This document shows positions 1-11,872 of a stretch of 64,000 bases of DNA, in pieces. Position 1 is the first letter of the stretch. Every line of letters begins with the position of its first letter. Made by a program: the position numbers and the translations under genes. The stretch comes from Actinobacteria bacterium IMCC26256 (lineage in GTDB: Bacteria; Actinomycetota; Acidimicrobiia; IMCC26256). The notes beneath the pieces are model-generated. The model saw only the letters and a list, made by a program, of their open reading frames with translations. It was not told the DNA's origin and searched no databases. The DNA lies in the NCBI GenBank assembly GCA_001023575.1, contig CP011489.1, forward strand, positions 2,255,747 through 2,319,746. Direction: 5' to 3'.

Positions 1-656
1 TGCGGGCGCTTGCCCTTCCAGCGGTTACGACCGGCCTTACCAATTGAGATAAGTGATGCCTCGGCGTTACCGACAGAACCAACCGTTGCACGGCAGTCAA
101 TCGGAACGCGACGCATCTCGGTTGATGGGAGACGAATAGTTGCGTATAGGCCTTCTTTAGCGACGAGTTGAATTGAAGCGCCAGCGCCGCGACCCAACTT
201 CGCCCCTGCTCCAGGCTTCATCTCAACATTGTGGACAACGGTACCGACTGGGATGTATCGCAGAGGTAGAGCGTTTCCTGGGCGAATATCTGCGCCTTGA
301 CCACTCTGGAGCATGTCTCCAACCTGGATACCAGCTGGCGCAATGATGTAACGCTTCTCGCCATCGCGGTAGTGCAGAAGTGCAATACGTGCGTTGCGGT
401 TTGGGTCGTACTCAATCGCTGCAACCTTTGCAGGGATGCTGTCTTTCTCGCGCTTGAAGTCGATGATGCGGTACTGGCGCTTGTGGCCTCCACCGCGGTG
501 ACGCGATGTGGTACGACCATAGGAGTTACGTCCACCGGTACGCGGCTTAGGCGCGAGTAGCGACTTCTCGGGGCGATCCTTGGTGATCTCGGCGAAATCC
601 GAGACGGTCTGGAACCTGCGCCCTGGGCTTGTGGGTTTACGTTTACGAATGGCCAT
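1..656 (-). CDS. rplB: 50S ribosomal protein L2 (partial, C-terminus outside window)
   Basis: Large-subunit protein L2, which binds 23S rRNA near the peptidyl-transferase centre and helps join the subunits. About 218 N-terminal residues are present, starting [10 protein letters not shown] and running through the RNA-binding fold to [11 protein letters not shown] at the left edge. The C-terminal part with the conserved GGGEGR region lies outside the window. The ATG at 654-656 is preceded by GGGAG with a 6-base spacer. It follows rplW with a 2-base gap, as in the usual S10 operon order (rpsJ, rplC, rplD, rplW, rplB). Identification is certain; only the end is missing. Confidence 0.97.
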   Translation of the reverse strand, partial: MAIRKRKPTSPGRRFQTVSDFAEITKDRPEKSLLAPKPRTGGRNSYGRTTSRHRGGGHKRQYRIIDFKREKDSIPAKVAAIEYDPNRNARIALLHYRDGEKRYIIAPAGIQVGDMLQSGQGADIRPGNALPLRYIPVGTVVHNVEMKPGAGAKLGRGAGASIQLVAKEGLYATIRLPSTEMRRVPIDCRATVGSVGNAEASLISIGKAGRNRWKGKRP

Positions 657-658
657 AA

Positions 659-952
659 TTAGCTCCCGAAGATCTCAATCCGGTCGCCCTCGGCAAGCGA
701 TACCAGTGCGCGCTTTGTCTTTGACCGCTGACCCCAAGTGCCGGTCTTGCGGTTGCGCTTGCGCTTGCCAGCGCGGTTGACCGTGTTGACGTTTATTACC
801 TTGACCCCGAAGATGGCCTCAACGGCCTGACGGATCTCAATCTTGTTTGCTCCAGGTGCAACCTCAAACGTATAGACGTTTGCGTCGAGAGCCGCGTAGG
901 ACTTCTCCGATACAACTGGGCGAATAATTACATCGCGATGGTCGGCGCTCAT
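659..952 (-). CDS. rplW: 50S ribosomal protein L23
   Basis: L23, 97 residues, sits at the exit of the ribosomal tunnel and docks trigger factor and SRP. The N-terminal [14 protein letters not shown] stretch and the central [16 protein letters not shown] segment are typical of the family, and the length is normal. The start codon overlaps the rplD stop (ATGA type), so the two are probably translationally coupled. It is part of the minus-strand S10 operon. Confidence 0.97.
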   Translation of the reverse strand: MSADHRDVIIRPVVSEKSYAALDANVYTFEVAPGANKIEIRQAVEAIFGVKVINVNTVNRAGKRKRNRKTGTWGQRSKTKRALVSLAEGDRIEIFGS

Positions 953-1677
953 GATGCGTCCTCATCTGTATCTGCGTCAGCACTATCTGAGGCGGTGACG
1001 CTCAACTTTGTGCGAGGCGTTGCTGGAGTTGCTGCACTAAGACGCTCGACAGTGATAGCGAGAGTTGACTCGCTGAAGACAATCGTGTCGCAGAGCAGTA
1101 CGTCGTAGGTGTTGATCTCCTCAGGGAGAATTACACGAACTCGGTCACCCAAGTTTCGGAAGGAGAGCCAGGTCTCGCGCTCCGAGCGGTCTAGGCAGAT
1201 AGCGAGACGCACTTGGCGCTCACCACTAGCCCGGAGCCCAAGAGCCTCGAGTGCGCCAATTGCACGCTTGGTTGATGGTGGAGTAAAGCCCCATGCATCA
1301 ATTACCTGAACCTTGCCCTCTTGAGCACGATCCGATAGAGCTGAGAGAACCGCAAGTCGCACCATCTTCTTGGGTGTGCGCTGCGTATAGTCACGAGGCT
1401 TCGGTCCATGAGCAACTCCACCACCGCGCCAGTGAGGCGCACGTGAAGAACCCTGGCGCGCACGCCCGGTGCCCTTCTGGGCCCATGGCTTAGCGCCTCC
1501 GCCTCGTACCTGAGCACGGGTCTTGGTGCTAGAGGTACCGGAGCGTTTATGCGCCAACTGTGCAGTAACAACCTGGTGCATTACCGATGCATTTGGCTCA
1601 ATACCAAAGATGTCATCAGGCAACTCAGCAGTGCCTACTACCTTGCCCTCGATGTTGCGAACGTCAACGGTACTCAT
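949..1677 (-). CDS. rplD: 50S ribosomal protein L4
   Basis: L4 binds 23S rRNA domain I and sends a loop into the exit tunnel. The loop is recognisable as the Gly/Arg-rich segment [20 protein letters not shown] followed by a second basic patch. At 242 residues it is longer than the usual 200-220, because of an acidic Ser/Asp/Ala tail (about the last 35 residues, ending DADTDEDAS). Its ATG overlaps the rplC stop. In gammaproteobacteria L4 regulates the S10 operon; whether it does so here cannot be told, but a structured leader lies upstream of rplC. Confidence 0.97.
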   Translation of the reverse strand: MSTVDVRNIEGKVVGTAELPDDIFGIEPNASVMHQVVTAQLAHKRSGTSSTKTRAQVRGGGAKPWAQKGTGRARQGSSRAPHWRGGGVAHGPKPRDYTQRTPKKMVRLAVLSALSDRAQEGKVQVIDAWGFTPPSTKRAIGALEALGLRASGERQVRLAICLDRSERETWLSFRNLGDRVRVILPEEINTYDVLLCDTIVFSESTLAITVERLSAATPATPRTKLSVTASDSADADTDEDAS

Positions 1678-2318
1678 CGGGCACCTGCTTTGACTGCGTT
1701 ACGTAGGAATACAAGCCCGCCCTTGGGGCCAGGGACTGCGCCGCGAACAAGGATGATTCCCCGCTCGGCGTCGCCCTCTACAACCATGAGATTAAGAGTC
1801 GTTGTCTTGGAGTGCCCCATCTGTCCAGCCATCTTCATACCCTTGAAGACGCGAGATGGTGTGGCGCATGCACCGATTGAGCCGGGAGCACGGTGAGCCT
1901 TGTGGTTACCGTGGCTAGCGCCTTGACCCTTGAAGTTGTGTCGCTTCATAACTCCAGCGAAACCCTTACCCTTCGAGATGCCAGTGACGTCAATAAGCTC
2001 GCCGGCCTCAAATAGTTCGGCTGTGATGACCTGGCCGACCGCGTATGCGCTGAGGTCATCAACACGCATCTCTGCGAGGTGATTCGTGGCCTCGGCATTT
2101 GCTGCCTTCAGGTGACCAAGCTCGGGCTTAGATAGTCGACGGGGCTTTGCATCGCCGAAGGCGATCTGCACAGCCGAGTATCCATCGCGCTCTGGTGTCT
2201 TGAGTTGGACGACGCGACAAGGACCAGCCTGGATCACCGTCACCGGTACTACCCGGTTCTCGGAGTCCCAGACTTGGGTCATGCCGAGCTTTCGCCCTAA
2301 AATCCCCTTGGATGCCAT
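1674..2318 (-). CDS. rplC: 50S ribosomal protein L3
   Basis: L3, 214 residues, reaches the peptidyl-transferase centre. The protein begins [17 protein letters not shown], typical of L3, and contains the GQGASHG loop whose glutamine is N5-methylated by PrmB in E. coli. A longer frame with a start at 2411 exists, but its extra 31 residues match nothing in L3, and the ATG at 2316-2318 has an AGGA-type ribosome binding site just upstream, so the shorter start is chosen. It is separated from rpsJ by an unusually long gap (254 bases) full of inverted repeats. Confidence 0.95.
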   Translation of the reverse strand: MASKGILGRKLGMTQVWDSENRVVPVTVIQAGPCRVVQLKTPERDGYSAVQIAFGDAKPRRLSKPELGHLKAANAEATNHLAEMRVDDLSAYAVGQVITAELFEAGELIDVTGISKGKGFAGVMKRHNFKGQGASHGNHKAHRAPGSIGACATPSRVFKGMKMAGQMGHSKTTTLNLMVVEGDAERGIILVRGAVPGPKGGLVFLRNAVKAGAR

Positions 2319-2349
2319 TTGGCTTCCTCGCCTACTCTTCTCATGCGAA

Positions 2350-2543
2350 CGCTCCGCAGGGCGGGTGCCCGGCGGAGCGATCAGTTCGGTTGTGCTCTGC
2401 GGGTTCCCCAAAGAATCTTGGGGCTACCGGAGACGTCGGTTTAGCCAGAGTGTTTAACGCACTAGGGCTGAGTCGGGAGACCCTAGCCGACACCAGTACT
2501 AGGTGTCGAATGGAGGCTCCATATCGAGAAAAATCTCCTCGAT
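2350..2543 (-). promoter_or_regulatory. Structured region between rpsJ and rplC (candidate leader RNA)
   Basis: Five inverted repeats lie in the rpsJ-rplC gap. 2350-2357 pairs with 2372-2379 (8 bp, with an inner GGGC/GCCC stem). 2406-2411 pairs with 2418-2423. 2462-2467 pairs with 2481-2486. 2488-2494 pairs with 2502-2508 (7 bp perfect). 2523-2528 pairs with 2538-2543. In most bacteria these two genes are nearly adjacent. The pairings are seen directly; a role as ribosomal-protein leader, attenuator, terminator plus new promoter, or processing site is inference. It matches no named leader class that I can recognise. Confidence 0.45.
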
Positions 2544-2572
2544 GTCTTCTTATAAGTGCTTCTCAGGCTTAG

Positions 2573-2899
2573 TTAGACGCCCTGAAGCTTGATCTCGATA
2601 TCGACACCTGCAGGGAGATCGAGGCGCTGAAGCGACTCAATCGTCTTTGCGGCGGGGTCAATAATGTCGATTAGACGCTTGTGGATACGCATCTCAAAGT
2701 GCTCGCGAGAGTCCTTGTTGACGTGTGGTGAGCGAATAACGGTATAGCGGTGCTTCTCCGTGGGGAGAGGGACTGGTCCACGGATCTTGGCGCCAGTACG
2801 AACAACGGTCTCGACGATCTTCTTCGTCGACTGATCGATGATCTCGTGGTCATAGGCCTTGAGCCGGATTCGGATTTTTTGCCCCTTGGCGTCAGCCAT
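2573..2899 (-). CDS. rpsJ: 30S ribosomal protein S10
   Basis: S10 (NusE) is a small-subunit head protein that also joins NusB in transcription antitermination. The core [22 protein letters not shown] and the GPVPLPTE loop are diagnostic; 108 residues is slightly longer than the usual 102-105. The ATG at 2897-2899 follows tuf by about 30 bases. It normally opens the S10 operon, but here it directly follows tuf on the same strand, so it may be read from the str operon, with rplC onward separated by the structured gap. Confidence 0.97.
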   Translation of the reverse strand: MADAKGQKIRIRLKAYDHEIIDQSTKKIVETVVRTGAKIRGPVPLPTEKHRYTVIRSPHVNKDSREHFEMRIHKRLIDIIDPAAKTIESLQRLDLPAGVDIEIKLQGV

Positions 2900-2931
2900 G
2901 GTGTGCCTCTCGTTTTCTTTTAGTTAAAGAC

Positions 2932-4119
2932 TTACTTGATGATGCTGACCACGCGACCAGCACCCACTGTACGACCACCCTCACGAATAGCGAAACGGAG
3001 ACCTTCCTCCATCGCGATCGGGTTAATCAACTCCACATTCATCTCAGTATTGTCACCCGGCATAACCATCTCCACACCCTCAGGCAAAGCAATCATGCCC
3101 GTAATATCAGTAGTACGGAAATAGAACTGCGGACGATAATTACCAAAGAACGGAGTATGGCGACCACCCTCCTCCTTCGTCAACACATAGACCTGAGCAA
3201 GAAACTCAGTGTGAGGAAGAATCGAACCCGGCTTAGCCAAAACCTGGCCACGCTCAACATCTTCTTTCTTCGTTCCACGAAGAAGAGCACCAATGTTGTC
3301 GCCAGCACGCCCCTCATCAAGAAGTTTGCGGAACATCTCAACACCAGTACAAGTCGTCTTCGTCGTAGGACGAATACCAACAATCTCAATCTCGTCGTTA
3401 ACGTTCACAATTCCACGCTCAACACGACCAGTAACAACAGTTCCACGACCAGTAATCGTGAACACATCCTCAATAGGCATCAAGAACGGCTTATCAATCT
3501 CACGCGTAGGCTCAACAATGAAGTCATCAACAGCAGCCATCAAATCGAGGATTGCCTGACCCCACGTCTCGTCGCCCTCAAGAGCTTTAAGCGCAGAAAC
3601 ACGCACAATTGGAGTGTCATCACCAGGGAAGTCGTACTCGTTAAGAAGCTCACGAACCTCGAGCTCTACAAGCTCAAGAAGCTCCTCATCATCAACCATG
3701 TCCGACTTATTCAAAGCCACAACAATTGACGGCACACCAACCTGGCGAGCAAGCAACACATGCTCACGCGTCTGAGGCATAGGACCATCAGTAGCAGCAA
3801 CAACAAGAATCGCGCCATCCATCTGCGCGGCACCCGTGATCATGTTCTTGATGTAGTCAGCGTGACCAGGGCAATCAACATGCGCATAATGACGATTATC
3901 AGTCTCATACTCAACATGAGAAATAGAGATCGTTATTCCACGAGCCTTCTCCTCAGGAGCCTTATCGATCTGATCAAACGCAGTCGCAGTCACATTCGGA
4001 TTGTGATCAGCCAACACCCGCGTAATCGCAGCAGTCAACGTGGTCTTCCCATGGTCAATATGACCAATCGTTCCAATATTCAAATGCGGCTTATTACGCT
4101 CAAACTTTGCCTTACCCAT
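2932..4119 (-). CDS. tuf: Elongation factor Tu, copy 1 (str operon)
   Basis: EF-Tu, 395 residues, carries aminoacyl-tRNA to the ribosome as a GTPase. GTP motifs are visible: GHIDHGKT (19-26), DCPGH and NKSD. It is followed by the two beta-barrel domains ([15 protein letters not shown] and [22 protein letters not shown] regions). It follows fusA in the normal rpsL-rpsG-fusA-tuf order. The ATG is preceded by AAGGAG at a rather long spacing of about 11 bases. The protein differs from copy 2 (20054-21241) at only two positions (Thr/Lys in GDE[T/K]WGQ and Glu/Asp in LP[E/D]GVEM). Confidence 0.98.
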   Translation of the reverse strand: MGKAKFERNKPHLNIGTIGHIDHGKTTLTAAITRVLADHNPNVTATAFDQIDKAPEEKARGITISISHVEYETDNRHYAHVDCPGHADYIKNMITGAAQMDGAILVVAATDGPMPQTREHVLLARQVGVPSIVVALNKSDMVDDEELLELVELEVRELLNEYDFPGDDTPIVRVSALKALEGDETWGQAILDLMAAVDDFIVEPTREIDKPFLMPIEDVFTITGRGTVVTGRVERGIVNVNDEIEIVGIRPTTKTTCTGVEMFRKLLDEGRAGDNIGALLRGTKKEDVERGQVLAKPGSILPHTEFLAQVYVLTKEEGGRHTPFFGNYRPQFYFRTTDITGMIALPEGVEMVMPGDNTEMNVELINPIAMEEGLRFAIREGGRTVGAGRVVSIIK

Positions 4120-4252
4120 TTTGGGTCTCGCTCCTTCTCGCGTGAGACGCGTAGTTGCTGATTATTTCTTGGCTTATTTATTGGCTGCTATTACTGGTGA
4201 TCTTTACTAAAACTCTGAAATCTTGAATTGTTGAAGTGCTAATAATCGCCCG

Positions 4253-6340
4253 TTACTCGCCGCGAACTCTTGCGGTGATTTCTAAGGCGATTGACTCAGG
4301 TACCTGCTGGTACGAGTCGAACTGCATGGAGTACGTAGCACGCCCCTGGGTGCGTGAACGAAGATCCGTAGCATACCCGAACATCTCTGCAAGCGGCACT
4401 TGGGCCTTTACGGCGGAGGCATTACCCACCTGGACCATGCCCTCAACGCGGCCACGCCTTGAGTTGAGGTCTCCAATGACGTCGCCCATGTAGTCATCCG
4501 GGGTTACAACCTCTACAGCCATAACTGGCTCAAGGAGCACAGGGGCCGCTTGGCGAACCGCTTTCTTGACACACATGGAGCCTGCGATCTTGAAGGCCAT
4601 CTCTGAGGAGTCAACATCGTGGTAGGAGCCGAAGGTAAGGGTGGCTCGCACATCGACCATTGCATAGCCGGCGATAATTCCACCCTCGAGTGCCTCTTTG
4701 ATCCCAGCATCTACAGACGGGATGTACTCACGGGGGATCACTCCACCGGTAATTTTGTTGACGAACTCATATCCACCACCGGGGCCGGTCGGCTCAACAG
4801 TGAGCACAACGTGGCCATACTGGCCCTTACCACCGGTCTGACGGATGTAGCGCTCCTCGATCTTCTCGACCTTCTTAGTAATCGTCTCGCGGTATGCAAC
4901 CTGAGGCTTACCAACATTGGCCTCAACATTGAACTCACGCGTCATACGGTCAACAAGGACCTCAAGGTGGAGCTCGCCCATTCCCTCGATGATGGTCTGG
5001 CCTGTCTCCTCGTCGGTGTGGACCCTAAATGTGGGGTCCTCATCAGAGAGGGAACTAAGTGCCTTGCCCAACTTGTCCTGGTCGCTCTTGGTCTTAGGCT
5101 CGATAGCAACCGAGATAACTGGCTCGGGGAAGACCATGCGCTCAAGAACGATCGGCTTAGAGCGCTCACAGAGGGTATCTCCGGTTGTGGTCCCCTTGAA
5201 TCCAAGGCCAGCAACAATGTCTCCAGCGTAAGCAATCTCAATATCTTCACGCTCGTTTGCGTGCATGCGAAGGAGGCGACCAATGCGCTCCTTCTTCTCC
5301 TTGGTGGAGTTATAGATATCTGCACCCTTCTCAAGGGTCCCTGAGTAGATGCGGAAGTAGGTCAACTTGCCATATGGGTCTGCAACGATCTTGAAAGCGA
5401 GAGCAGCAAAAGGCTCATCATCGCTAGCGATTCGAGACATCTCAACATCTCCGCTGATGTCGGTACCCAGTGTTGGCGGAATGTCTAGCGGGGAGGGCAG
5501 GTAAGCCACGACCGCATCGAGCATGGGCTGGACACCCTTGTTTTTGAAGGCCGAACCGCAGAGCACAGGTACGAATACGTTCGCAATTGTTCCCTTACGA
5601 ATACCCGCTTGAATCTCCTCAAAGGTGAGTTCCTCATCAGCGAGGTACTTCTCCATCAAGTCATCGTTTGCAGCAGCAACCTCTTCAAGCATCGCAGCGC
5701 GGTACTCGGCGGCCTGCTCAACAAGGTCATCGGGGATCGGTACTACCTCGAAGGTTGAGCCGAGAGAGTCATCGTCGAGCGGCCAGACGAGAGCATTGTT
5801 GGCAACAAGGTCAACGATGCCGCGGAAGTCGCCTTCGGCGCCGATGGGGAGATGGATGACGAGAGTATTCGCGGCTAGGCGGTCCTTCATCATCTCAACG
5901 CAGCGATAGAAGTCGGCTCCGGTTCGGTCCATCTTGTTGACAAAGCACATGCGCGGAACGTTGTACTTGTCAGCCTGACGCCAAACGGTCTCCGTCTGGG
6001 GCTCTACTCCGGCGACCGCGTCGTATACCGCTACCGCTCCGTCAAGAACGCGCAGGGAGCGCTCTACCTCGACAGTGAAGTCAACGTGACCGGGGGTGTC
6101 GATGATGTTGATTCTGTGGTTATCCCACTCGCAGGTTGTAGCAGCGGAGGTAATGGTGATACCGCGCTCCTGCTCCTGAATCATGTGGTCCATTACTGCT
6201 GCGCCCTCGTGCACTTCACCGATCTTGTAGGTACGACCTGTGTAGTAAAGGATGCGCTCAGTAGTAGTGGTTTTGCCCGCGTCAATGTGGGCCATGATGC
6301 CGATGTTGCGAACTTGTTCGAGGGGGAACTGCCTAGCCAT
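4253..6340 (-). CDS. fusA: Elongation factor G
   Basis: EF-G, 695 residues, is the GTPase that drives ribosomal translocation and, with RRF, recycling. The G1 motif AHIDAGKT is at residues 17-24, DTPGHVDF is the G3 motif and [10 protein letters not shown] the G4 motif. The C-terminal domains IV and V are present ([10 protein letters not shown] and [11 protein letters not shown]). Length is normal. It lies between rpsG and tuf. The 133-base gap to tuf shows no clear terminator, so co-transcription is likely. Confidence 0.98.
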   Translation of the reverse strand: MARQFPLEQVRNIGIMAHIDAGKTTTTERILYYTGRTYKIGEVHEGAAVMDHMIQEQERGITITSAATTCEWDNHRINIIDTPGHVDFTVEVERSLRVLDGAVAVYDAVAGVEPQTETVWRQADKYNVPRMCFVNKMDRTGADFYRCVEMMKDRLAANTLVIHLPIGAEGDFRGIVDLVANNALVWPLDDDSLGSTFEVVPIPDDLVEQAAEYRAAMLEEVAAANDDLMEKYLADEELTFEEIQAGIRKGTIANVFVPVLCGSAFKNKGVQPMLDAVVAYLPSPLDIPPTLGTDISGDVEMSRIASDDEPFAALAFKIVADPYGKLTYFRIYSGTLEKGADIYNSTKEKKERIGRLLRMHANEREDIEIAYAGDIVAGLGFKGTTTGDTLCERSKPIVLERMVFPEPVISVAIEPKTKSDQDKLGKALSSLSDEDPTFRVHTDEETGQTIIEGMGELHLEVLVDRMTREFNVEANVGKPQVAYRETITKKVEKIEERYIRQTGGKGQYGHVVLTVEPTGPGGGYEFVNKITGGVIPREYIPSVDAGIKEALEGGIIAGYAMVDVRATLTFGSYHDVDSSEMAFKIAGSMCVKKAVRQAAPVLLEPVMAVEVVTPDDYMGDVIGDLNSRRGRVEGMVQVGNASAVKAQVPLAEMFGYATDLRSRTQGRATYSMQFDSYQQVPESIALEITARVRGE

Positions 6341-6444
6341 TTGTTTTCGTCTGCTCTCGTGAGTGAGTTCTGTTATGCGTAGTAAATTAGTTACTCGAGT
6401 TGGTTACTTCTTCGAGTGCCGACGTCGCTATGGATAAGCCCCTG

Positions 6445-6915
6445 CTACCAGCGGTAGTGAGCGAATGCCTTGTTAGATTCGGCCATTTTCTGAAGGTCGT
6501 CTTTGCGCTTGATAGCGGCACCAAGACCATTGCTGGCATCCATAATCTCAGATGCAAGGCGCTCGGCCATTGTGCGCTCGCGACGCTGGCGTGAGTAACC
6601 CACTACCCAGCGAATAGCGAGGGTCGTTGCACGGCGAGGGCGCACCTCGACGGGGACCTGGTATGTAGCTCCACCGACGCGGCGGCTGCGAACCTCAAGT
6701 GCTGGGCGAACATTCTCTACTGCGCGCTTGAGAGTAGGCACCGGGTCGGAGCCTGTCTTGCGCTCAATCTCAGAGAGTGCGTCATAGACGATCTTCTCTG
6801 CTGTCGAGCGCTTGCCTTGAACAAGAATCTTGTTTACGAGCTGAGTAACTACAACCGAACGGTAAACCGGGTCGGGGAGGAGTTCTCTGCGTGCTGCTGG
6901 TCCTTTACGTGGCAT
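6445..6915 (-). CDS. rpsG: 30S ribosomal protein S7
   Basis: S7, 156 residues, nucleates assembly of the 30S head and contacts the E-site tRNA. The sequence [18 protein letters not shown], the [16 protein letters not shown] region and the [10 protein letters not shown] motif are characteristic. It follows rpsL with a 2-base gap and precedes fusA by about 100 bases, the standard str operon layout. In E. coli S7 autoregulates through the rpsL-rpsG junction. No such spacer exists here, so that form of control is unlikely. Confidence 0.97.
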   Translation of the reverse strand: MPRKGPAARRELLPDPVYRSVVVTQLVNKILVQGKRSTAEKIVYDALSEIERKTGSDPVPTLKRAVENVRPALEVRSRRVGGATYQVPVEVRPRRATTLAIRWVVGYSRQRRERTMAERLASEIMDASNGLGAAIKRKDDLQKMAESNKAFAHYRW

Positions 6916-6917
6916 CT

Positions 6918-7286
6918 CTAGCCCTTCTTCGCGCCGTAGCGGCTACGGGCCTGCTTGCGGTTGGCGACGCCACTTGCATCGAGCGCACCGCGCACGATTT
7001 TGTAGCGGACACCAGGGAGGTCTTTCACGCGGCCACCACGCACAAGCACAATGGAGTGCTCCTGCAGGTTATGGCCAACGCCTGGGATATAAGCCGTAAT
7101 CTCAACACCGGTGCTGAGACGCACACGAGCAACCTTACGGAGCGCCGAGTTTGGCTTCTTGGGGGTTGTCGTAAAGACGCGCGTGCATACGCCGCGTCGC
7201 TGCGGTGATCCCTTAAGCGCTGGGGTCTTTGACTTATCTACTTTGGACTCTCGGCCTTTACGGACCAATTGAGCGATGGTGGGCAC
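6918..7286 (-). CDS. rpsL: 30S ribosomal protein S12
   Basis: S12, 122 residues, lines the decoding centre. [13 protein letters not shown] and [13 protein letters not shown] are diagnostic. Lys43 and Lys88, the positions most often changed in streptomycin resistance, are both the sensitive residue, and Asp89, the RimO methylthiolation site, is present. It is the first gene of the str operon and lies 147 bases downstream of rpoC. The gap has no obvious intrinsic terminator, so readthrough from rpoBC is possible. Confidence 0.97.
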   Translation of the reverse strand: MPTIAQLVRKGRESKVDKSKTPALKGSPQRRGVCTRVFTTTPKKPNSALRKVARVRLSTGVEITAYIPGVGHNLQEHSIVLVRGGRVKDLPGVRYKIVRGALDASGVANRKQARSRYGAKKG

Positions 7287-7433
7287 AGGTCTCCTGTGAT
7301 ATTTAAGACTTCTCGGATAACGACGATCTCGGTGCGCTGCGCCAGAAGGCGGGTGCGCACCGGAGCGCCAAGGATACGGTCAGGGCGCCTCGCCGGGCAA
7401 ACCCCAGCGATTATTGCCCCTCTCGGGATTAAA

Positions 7434-10400
7434 TCAAGCTCCGGCTGCGCTCTCCCCCGGCTCGTCTGTCTCGTCTACCTCGAGAATCTCGAGGGTCTCA
7501 AGAACCTCTAGAACCTCGGCGACCTCTTCGATGACTGCTAGCTCTTCAAGGACCTCGATAGCCACCTCAGCGGCGACAATCTCCTCGAGAATCTCTACAG
7601 CGGCGATTGCCTCAATCTCGGCGATCTCCTCTGGAGTTGCCCCAACCTCAGCGATTGCGACTGCCTCCATGATGTCCGAGATTGCAGCTACGGCCTCCTC
7701 GGCGACGATCTCCTCAAGGATCTCAAGCGTCTCTTCGACGCTCTCGACTACCTCTTCGATTACCTCTTCGATAACCGCCTCAACGAAGGCTTGCTCCTCG
7801 GCAGCTGTCGGCTGAATCCAAGAGAGATCCGGGGCAGCCTGCTCCTCATGGGCAGTCGTCAAGTACTCGAGAAGCCCCTCTGTGTCTGATGAGTAATAAG
7901 GCATTGGCTCATAGAAGGGGGCCTCGGTAGCAATCTCTCGGTAGACGGGCATTCCCGTACCAGCCGGGATGAGCTTCCCGATAATGACATTCTCCTTGAG
8001 ACCCTCGAGTCCGTCTTCACGACCCTCGATCGCAGCCTCGGTAAGCACTCGTGTTGTCTCCTGGAAGGAGGCAGCCGATAGCCATGAGTCCGTGGCGAGA
8101 GATGCCTTGGTGATTCCCATCAACTCTGGGCGACCCTCAGCGGGGCGCTTTCCATCATCAACGAGTGCCTTGTTGGTCTCGGCGTACTTGCGAGAGTCGA
8201 CCTTGGAGCCCGGAAGGAACTCCGTGTCTCCAGGCTCAAGCACGGTTACACGACGAAGCATCTGACGAACGATTACCTCGACATGCTTGTCGTGGATTGA
8301 TACACCCTGCTCGCGATACACGTTCTGAACTTGGTCAACCAAGTACTGCTGAGTAGCGCGAATTCCAAGAATATCGAGAATACGCTTTGGATCACGGGGG
8401 GTTGAGGCCTCGCCGACGAGTGCATCTCCGGCAGTTACCTCTGAGCCATTAGCAACCTGAAGGCGAGCACGGCGTGATACTGGGTACTCGACCTCGGTTC
8501 CATCATCTGCGATAACAGTGATGACCAACTCACCCTTCTCATTATCGCCAAGGCGCACAACACCTGTTGTTTCAGTCAAGACCGCAGCACCCTTAGGAGT
8601 ACGTGCCTCGAACAACTCAACGACGCGTGGCAGACCGTGAGTGATGTCCTCTCCGGCTACACCACCAGTGTGGAAAGTACGCATGGTGAGCTGTGTTCCA
8701 GGCTCACCAATTGACTGAGCAGCGATGATGCCTACTGCCTCGCCAAGTTCAACCATCTTTCCAGTTGCGAGCATCGTTCCGTAGCAAGAGCTGCAGATTC
8801 CACGCGTTGAGTCACAAGTAAGTGCAGAGCGAACACGAATACGCTTCACAGCGGAGTCGTCGCGCAGTACGTCGGTTAGTTCCTCAGTGATCTCGGTGTT
8901 ACGCGGGAGCACAGTACCGTCGTCCAACTTAAGGTCCTCGGCGAGGCAGCGGCTGCGAATAGTTGTACGCAGTGTGCGCTGGGACTCAGGACCAACATCC
9001 TCAATCCAGATTCCACGAGTTGAACCACAGTCAATGTCACGCACGATTAGTTCCTGCGAAACATCGACGAGTCGACGTGTCAGGTAACCAGAGTCAGCGG
9101 TACGTAGTGCAGTATCGGCGAGACCCTTGCGTGCACCGTGAGTTGAGATGAAGTACTCAAGGACGGAGAGTCCCTCACGGAAGTTGCTCTTGATGGGTCG
9201 AGGAATAATCTCACCACGAGGGTTAGCCACTAGACCACGCATACCTGCGATCTGGCGAACCTGCATAACGTTTCCACGAGCACCGGAACCAATCATCATC
9301 TCGATTGGGTTGAAGATGTCACCCTGCTGAAGCTCGCGCATCACCTTGGTTACATCCTCGGTCGCGCTAGTCCAGATCTCGATCTCACGCTGACGACGCT
9401 CTTCGTCGGTCAGGATGCCCTGCTCGTACTGCTGCTCAACCTTTGCGGCCTTGACCTCATTCTCGTTGAGGAGTTTTGCCTTCTCGGGCGGCGTACGAAC
9501 ATCAGCAATCGAGATAGTGAGCCCAGCACGTGTTGCGTAGTCGAATCCAAGGTCTTTCAAGTTGTCTAGTGAAGTAGCAACCTCAGCCTTATCAAACTGC
9601 GCAACCAAGTTTCCGACAACATCGGAGACATCGCCCTTACGGAACGCTGTGTCGTTGTTCCCAAACGGGAAAGCCATCGCTGCTGGGAGAGCCTCGGCAA
9701 ACCGGAGACGCCCAAGGGATGTCTCAACAAGGACTCGGCCATCAGAGGCGCGACGCACTACAGGGTTATCCGCTGCGGCTGGATCAGTAATCCACTCGCC
9801 CTTAGCTTCATCCCAGTTCTCACGTGCCTTGAACTGCTCCTCAGGGAACCTCTCGCCAGAGACGCGAATGCGTAACGGGCGGTGAAGGTTTACGCCTGGA
9901 GCACCGTTAGCGGCACGCGTGTCGTATGCCATAGTCGCTTCGTTAAGAGATGCGAATACTTCGCGCTCTTCCTCTGCGAGGTCCGAGAATTTACGGATCA
10001 CACCTTTGTCATCGGTCTCTAGAACAGTTAGGTAGTAGGCGCCGATAATCATGTCCTGGCTAGGAACCGCAATCGGGCTTCCATGTGCAGGTGAGAGCAC
10101 GTTGTGTGCGCTCAGCATGAGGATACGGGCCTCGGCCTGAGCCTCAGAACTAAGCGGAAGGTGAACGGCCATCTGGTCACCATCGAAGTCGGCGTTGAAC
10201 GCCGAGCAGACGAGTGGGTGAATCTGAATGGCCTTGCCCTCAATAAGCACAGGCTCGAAGGCCTGGATACCAAGGCGGTGAAGAGTTGGGGCGCGGTTCA
10301 GGAACACTGGGTGCTCCATGATCACATCCTCGAGCACATCCCACACCTGCGGGCGCGCGCGCTCAACCATGCGCTTTGCAGACTTGATGTTCTGCGCGTA

Positions 10401-11810
10401 CTCAAGGTCTACAAGCTTCTTCATTACGAAAGGCTTGAAGAGCTCGAGTGCCATCTGCTTTGGAAGTCCGCACTGGCGGAGTTTGAGCTGAGGCCCGGCG
10501 ACAATTACGGAACGACCTGAGTAGTCAACGCGCTTGCCGAGAAGGTTCTGACGGAATCTTCCCTGCTTGCCCTTCAACATGTCAGAGAGCGACTTCAGGG
10601 GGCGGTTACCTGGGCCCGTTACCGGGCGTCCGCGGCGGCCGTTGTCGAATAGTGCATCGACAGCCTCCTGAAGCATGCGCTTCTCGTTGTTGATGATGAT
10701 CTCTGGCGCACCGAGATCAAGTAGTCGCTTAAGACGGTTATTACGGTTGATAACGCGTCGGTATAGGTCGTTTAGATCCGAGGTAGCGAAGCGTCCACCA
10801 TCGAGCTGCACCATCGGGCGCAGGTCCGGGGGGATAACCGGAACGCAGTCAAGAACCATCCCAAGCGGAGAGTTAACGACCTTGCCATTCTCATCACGAC
10901 GGTTGAATGCCGAGACAACTTTGAGGCGCTTAATAGAGCGAGCCTTCTTCTGTCCCTTCGCACTCTGGCTTAGTTCTTTGAGCTCAATCTCCTCAGACTC
11001 AAGGTCGAGACGGCTGATGAGATCCTTGACGGCCTCTGCACCCATGCCGCCAGCGAAGTACTCGCCGACTCGATACCTGATCTCGCGCCATACGCGCTCG
11101 TCGTCGATGAGTTGCTTGACCTTAAGAGACTTAATTGTGTCGAAGACTGTCTTCTCAAAGTCGAGGTCAAACTGTGCACGCTCGCGCATCTCCTCAACCT
11201 CGCGCTCGGCGAGTTTGCGGATCTTGTCGGTATCGGCCTTCTTGGCTCCACCGGCCTCTGCGGTAGCAAGCTCTGCCTCAAGGGCTTGAAAACGCCCCTC
11301 AATCTCAAGGTCGCGCTTCTTCTCAAGATCGCCGATCTCTGCCTTGGACTCGGCCTCGATGGTCGGGCGATCGGTGTGAAGACGCTCGGTGTCGACCCAT
11401 GTAACGAGGTTCGACGCGAAGTAAATGACCTTCTCAAGCTGCTTCGGGGCAATATCGAGCAAGTAACCAAGACGGCTCGGTACACCCTTGAAGTACCAGA
11501 TGTGAGTAACAGGAGCGGCTAACTCAATGTGGCCCATGCGCTCGCGACGAATCTTCGAGCGTGTGACCTCTACACCGCAGCGCTCACAGATGATGCCTTT
11601 AAAGCGGACGCGCTTGTACTTGCCGCAGTAGCACTCCCAGTCCTTCGTCGGGCCGAAGATCTTCTCGCAGAAGAGTCCGTCCTTCTCAGGCTTGAGGGTT
11701 CGGTAGTTGATCGTCTCTGGCTTCTTTACCTCACCGTCTGACCACGCGCGGATCTGGTCCGCTGTGGCGAGAGAGATAGAGAGCTTGTCTGAGGCGTTGA
11801 CGTCGAGCAC
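7434..11810 (-). CDS. rpoC: RNA polymerase beta' subunit with long acidic C-terminal tail
   Basis: Beta' subunit of DNA-directed RNA polymerase, 1458 residues. It has the N-terminal zinc motif ([20 protein letters not shown]), the catalytic magnesium-binding [12 protein letters not shown] motif, and the second zinc motif of the C-terminal half ([13 protein letters not shown]). The conserved protein ends after the [20 protein letters not shown] segment and a short linker. About 123 further residues (7434-7805) are almost only Glu, Val, Ile, Leu and Ala, with 41 acidic residues and no Lys, Arg, His, Cys or Trp. Actinobacterial RpoC normally ends shortly after the conserved core. The frame is open throughout, and the tail is encoded by GA-rich, loosely repetitive DNA. 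It follows rpoB after 62 bases. Confidence 0.97.
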   Translation of the reverse strand: MLDVNASDKLSISLATADQIRAWSDGEVKKPETINYRTLKPEKDGLFCEKIFGPTKDWECYCGKYKRVRFKGIICERCGVEVTRSKIRRERMGHIELAAPVTHIWYFKGVPSRLGYLLDIAPKQLEKVIYFASNLVTWVDTERLHTDRPTIEAESKAEIGDLEKKRDLEIEGRFQALEAELATAEAGGAKKADTDKIRKLAEREVEEMRERAQFDLDFEKTVFDTIKSLKVKQLIDDERVWREIRYRVGEYFAGGMGAEAVKDLISRLDLESEEIELKELSQSAKGQKKARSIKRLKVVSAFNRRDENGKVVNSPLGMVLDCVPVIPPDLRPMVQLDGGRFATSDLNDLYRRVINRNNRLKRLLDLGAPEIIINNEKRMLQEAVDALFDNGRRGRPVTGPGNRPLKSLSDMLKGKQGRFRQNLLGKRVDYSGRSVIVAGPQLKLRQCGLPKQMALELFKPFVMKKLVDLEYAQNIKSAKRMVERARPQVWDVLEDVIMEHPVFLNRAPTLHRLGIQAFEPVLIEGKAIQIHPLVCSAFNADFDGDQMAVHLPLSSEAQAEARILMLSAHNVLSPAHGSPIAVPSQDMIIGAYYLTVLETDDKGVIRKFSDLAEEEREVFASLNEATMAYDTRAANGAPGVNLHRPLRIRVSGERFPEEQFKARENWDEAKGEWITDPAAADNPVVRRASDGRVLVETSLGRLRFAEALPAAMAFPFGNNDTAFRKGDVSDVVGNLVAQFDKAEVATSLDNLKDLGFDYATRAGLTISIADVRTPPEKAKLLNENEVKAAKVEQQYEQGILTDEERRQREIEIWTSATEDVTKVMRELQQGDIFNPIEMMIGSGARGNVMQVRQIAGMRGLVANPRGEIIPRPIKSNFREGLSVLEYFISTHGARKGLADTALRTADSGYLTRRLVDVSQELIVRDIDCGSTRGIWIEDVGPESQRTLRTTIRSRCLAEDLKLDDGTVLPRNTEITEELTDVLRDDSAVKRIRVRSALTCDSTRGICSSCYGTMLATGKMVELGEAVGIIAAQSIGEPGTQLTMRTFHTGGVAGEDITHGLPRVVELFEARTPKGAAVLTETTGVVRLGDNEKGELVITVIADDGTEVEYPVSRRARLQVANGSEVTAGDALVGEASTPRDPKRILDILGIRATQQYLVDQVQNVYREQGVSIHDKHVEVIVRQMLRRVTVLEPGDTEFLPGSKVDSRKYAETNKALVDDGKRPAEGRPELMGITKASLATDSWLSAASFQETTRVLTEAAIEGREDGLEGLKENVIIGKLIPAGTGMPVYREIATEAPFYEPMPYYSSDTEGLLEYLTTAHEEQAAPDLSWIQPTAAEEQAFVEAVIEEVIEEVVESVEETLEILEEIVAEEAVAAISDIMEAVAIAEVGATPEEIAEIEAIAAVEILEEIVAAEVAIEVLEELAVIEEVAEVLEVLETLEILEVDETDEPGESAAGA

Positions 11811-11872
11811 TGGTGAATCTCCGTCGTTGCAGATAGTCGGGCGGGTTGACAGGTCTTACTTACTAGAAGGTC

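Noticed and set aside
3157..3729. Long plus-strand open frame opposite tuf copy 1, and a 342-codon one at 19823-20851 opposite tuf copy 2 and rpmG
   Set aside because: Both are antisense shadows of highly biased EF-Tu codons; their products (Asn/Thr/Leu/Arg-rich) match no protein family, and both copies appear only because tuf is duplicated.
7414..7815. Plus-strand Ser/Ile/Thr-rich open frame opposite the end of rpoC
   Set aside because: It is the complement of the repetitive acidic tail codons and has no ribosome binding site.
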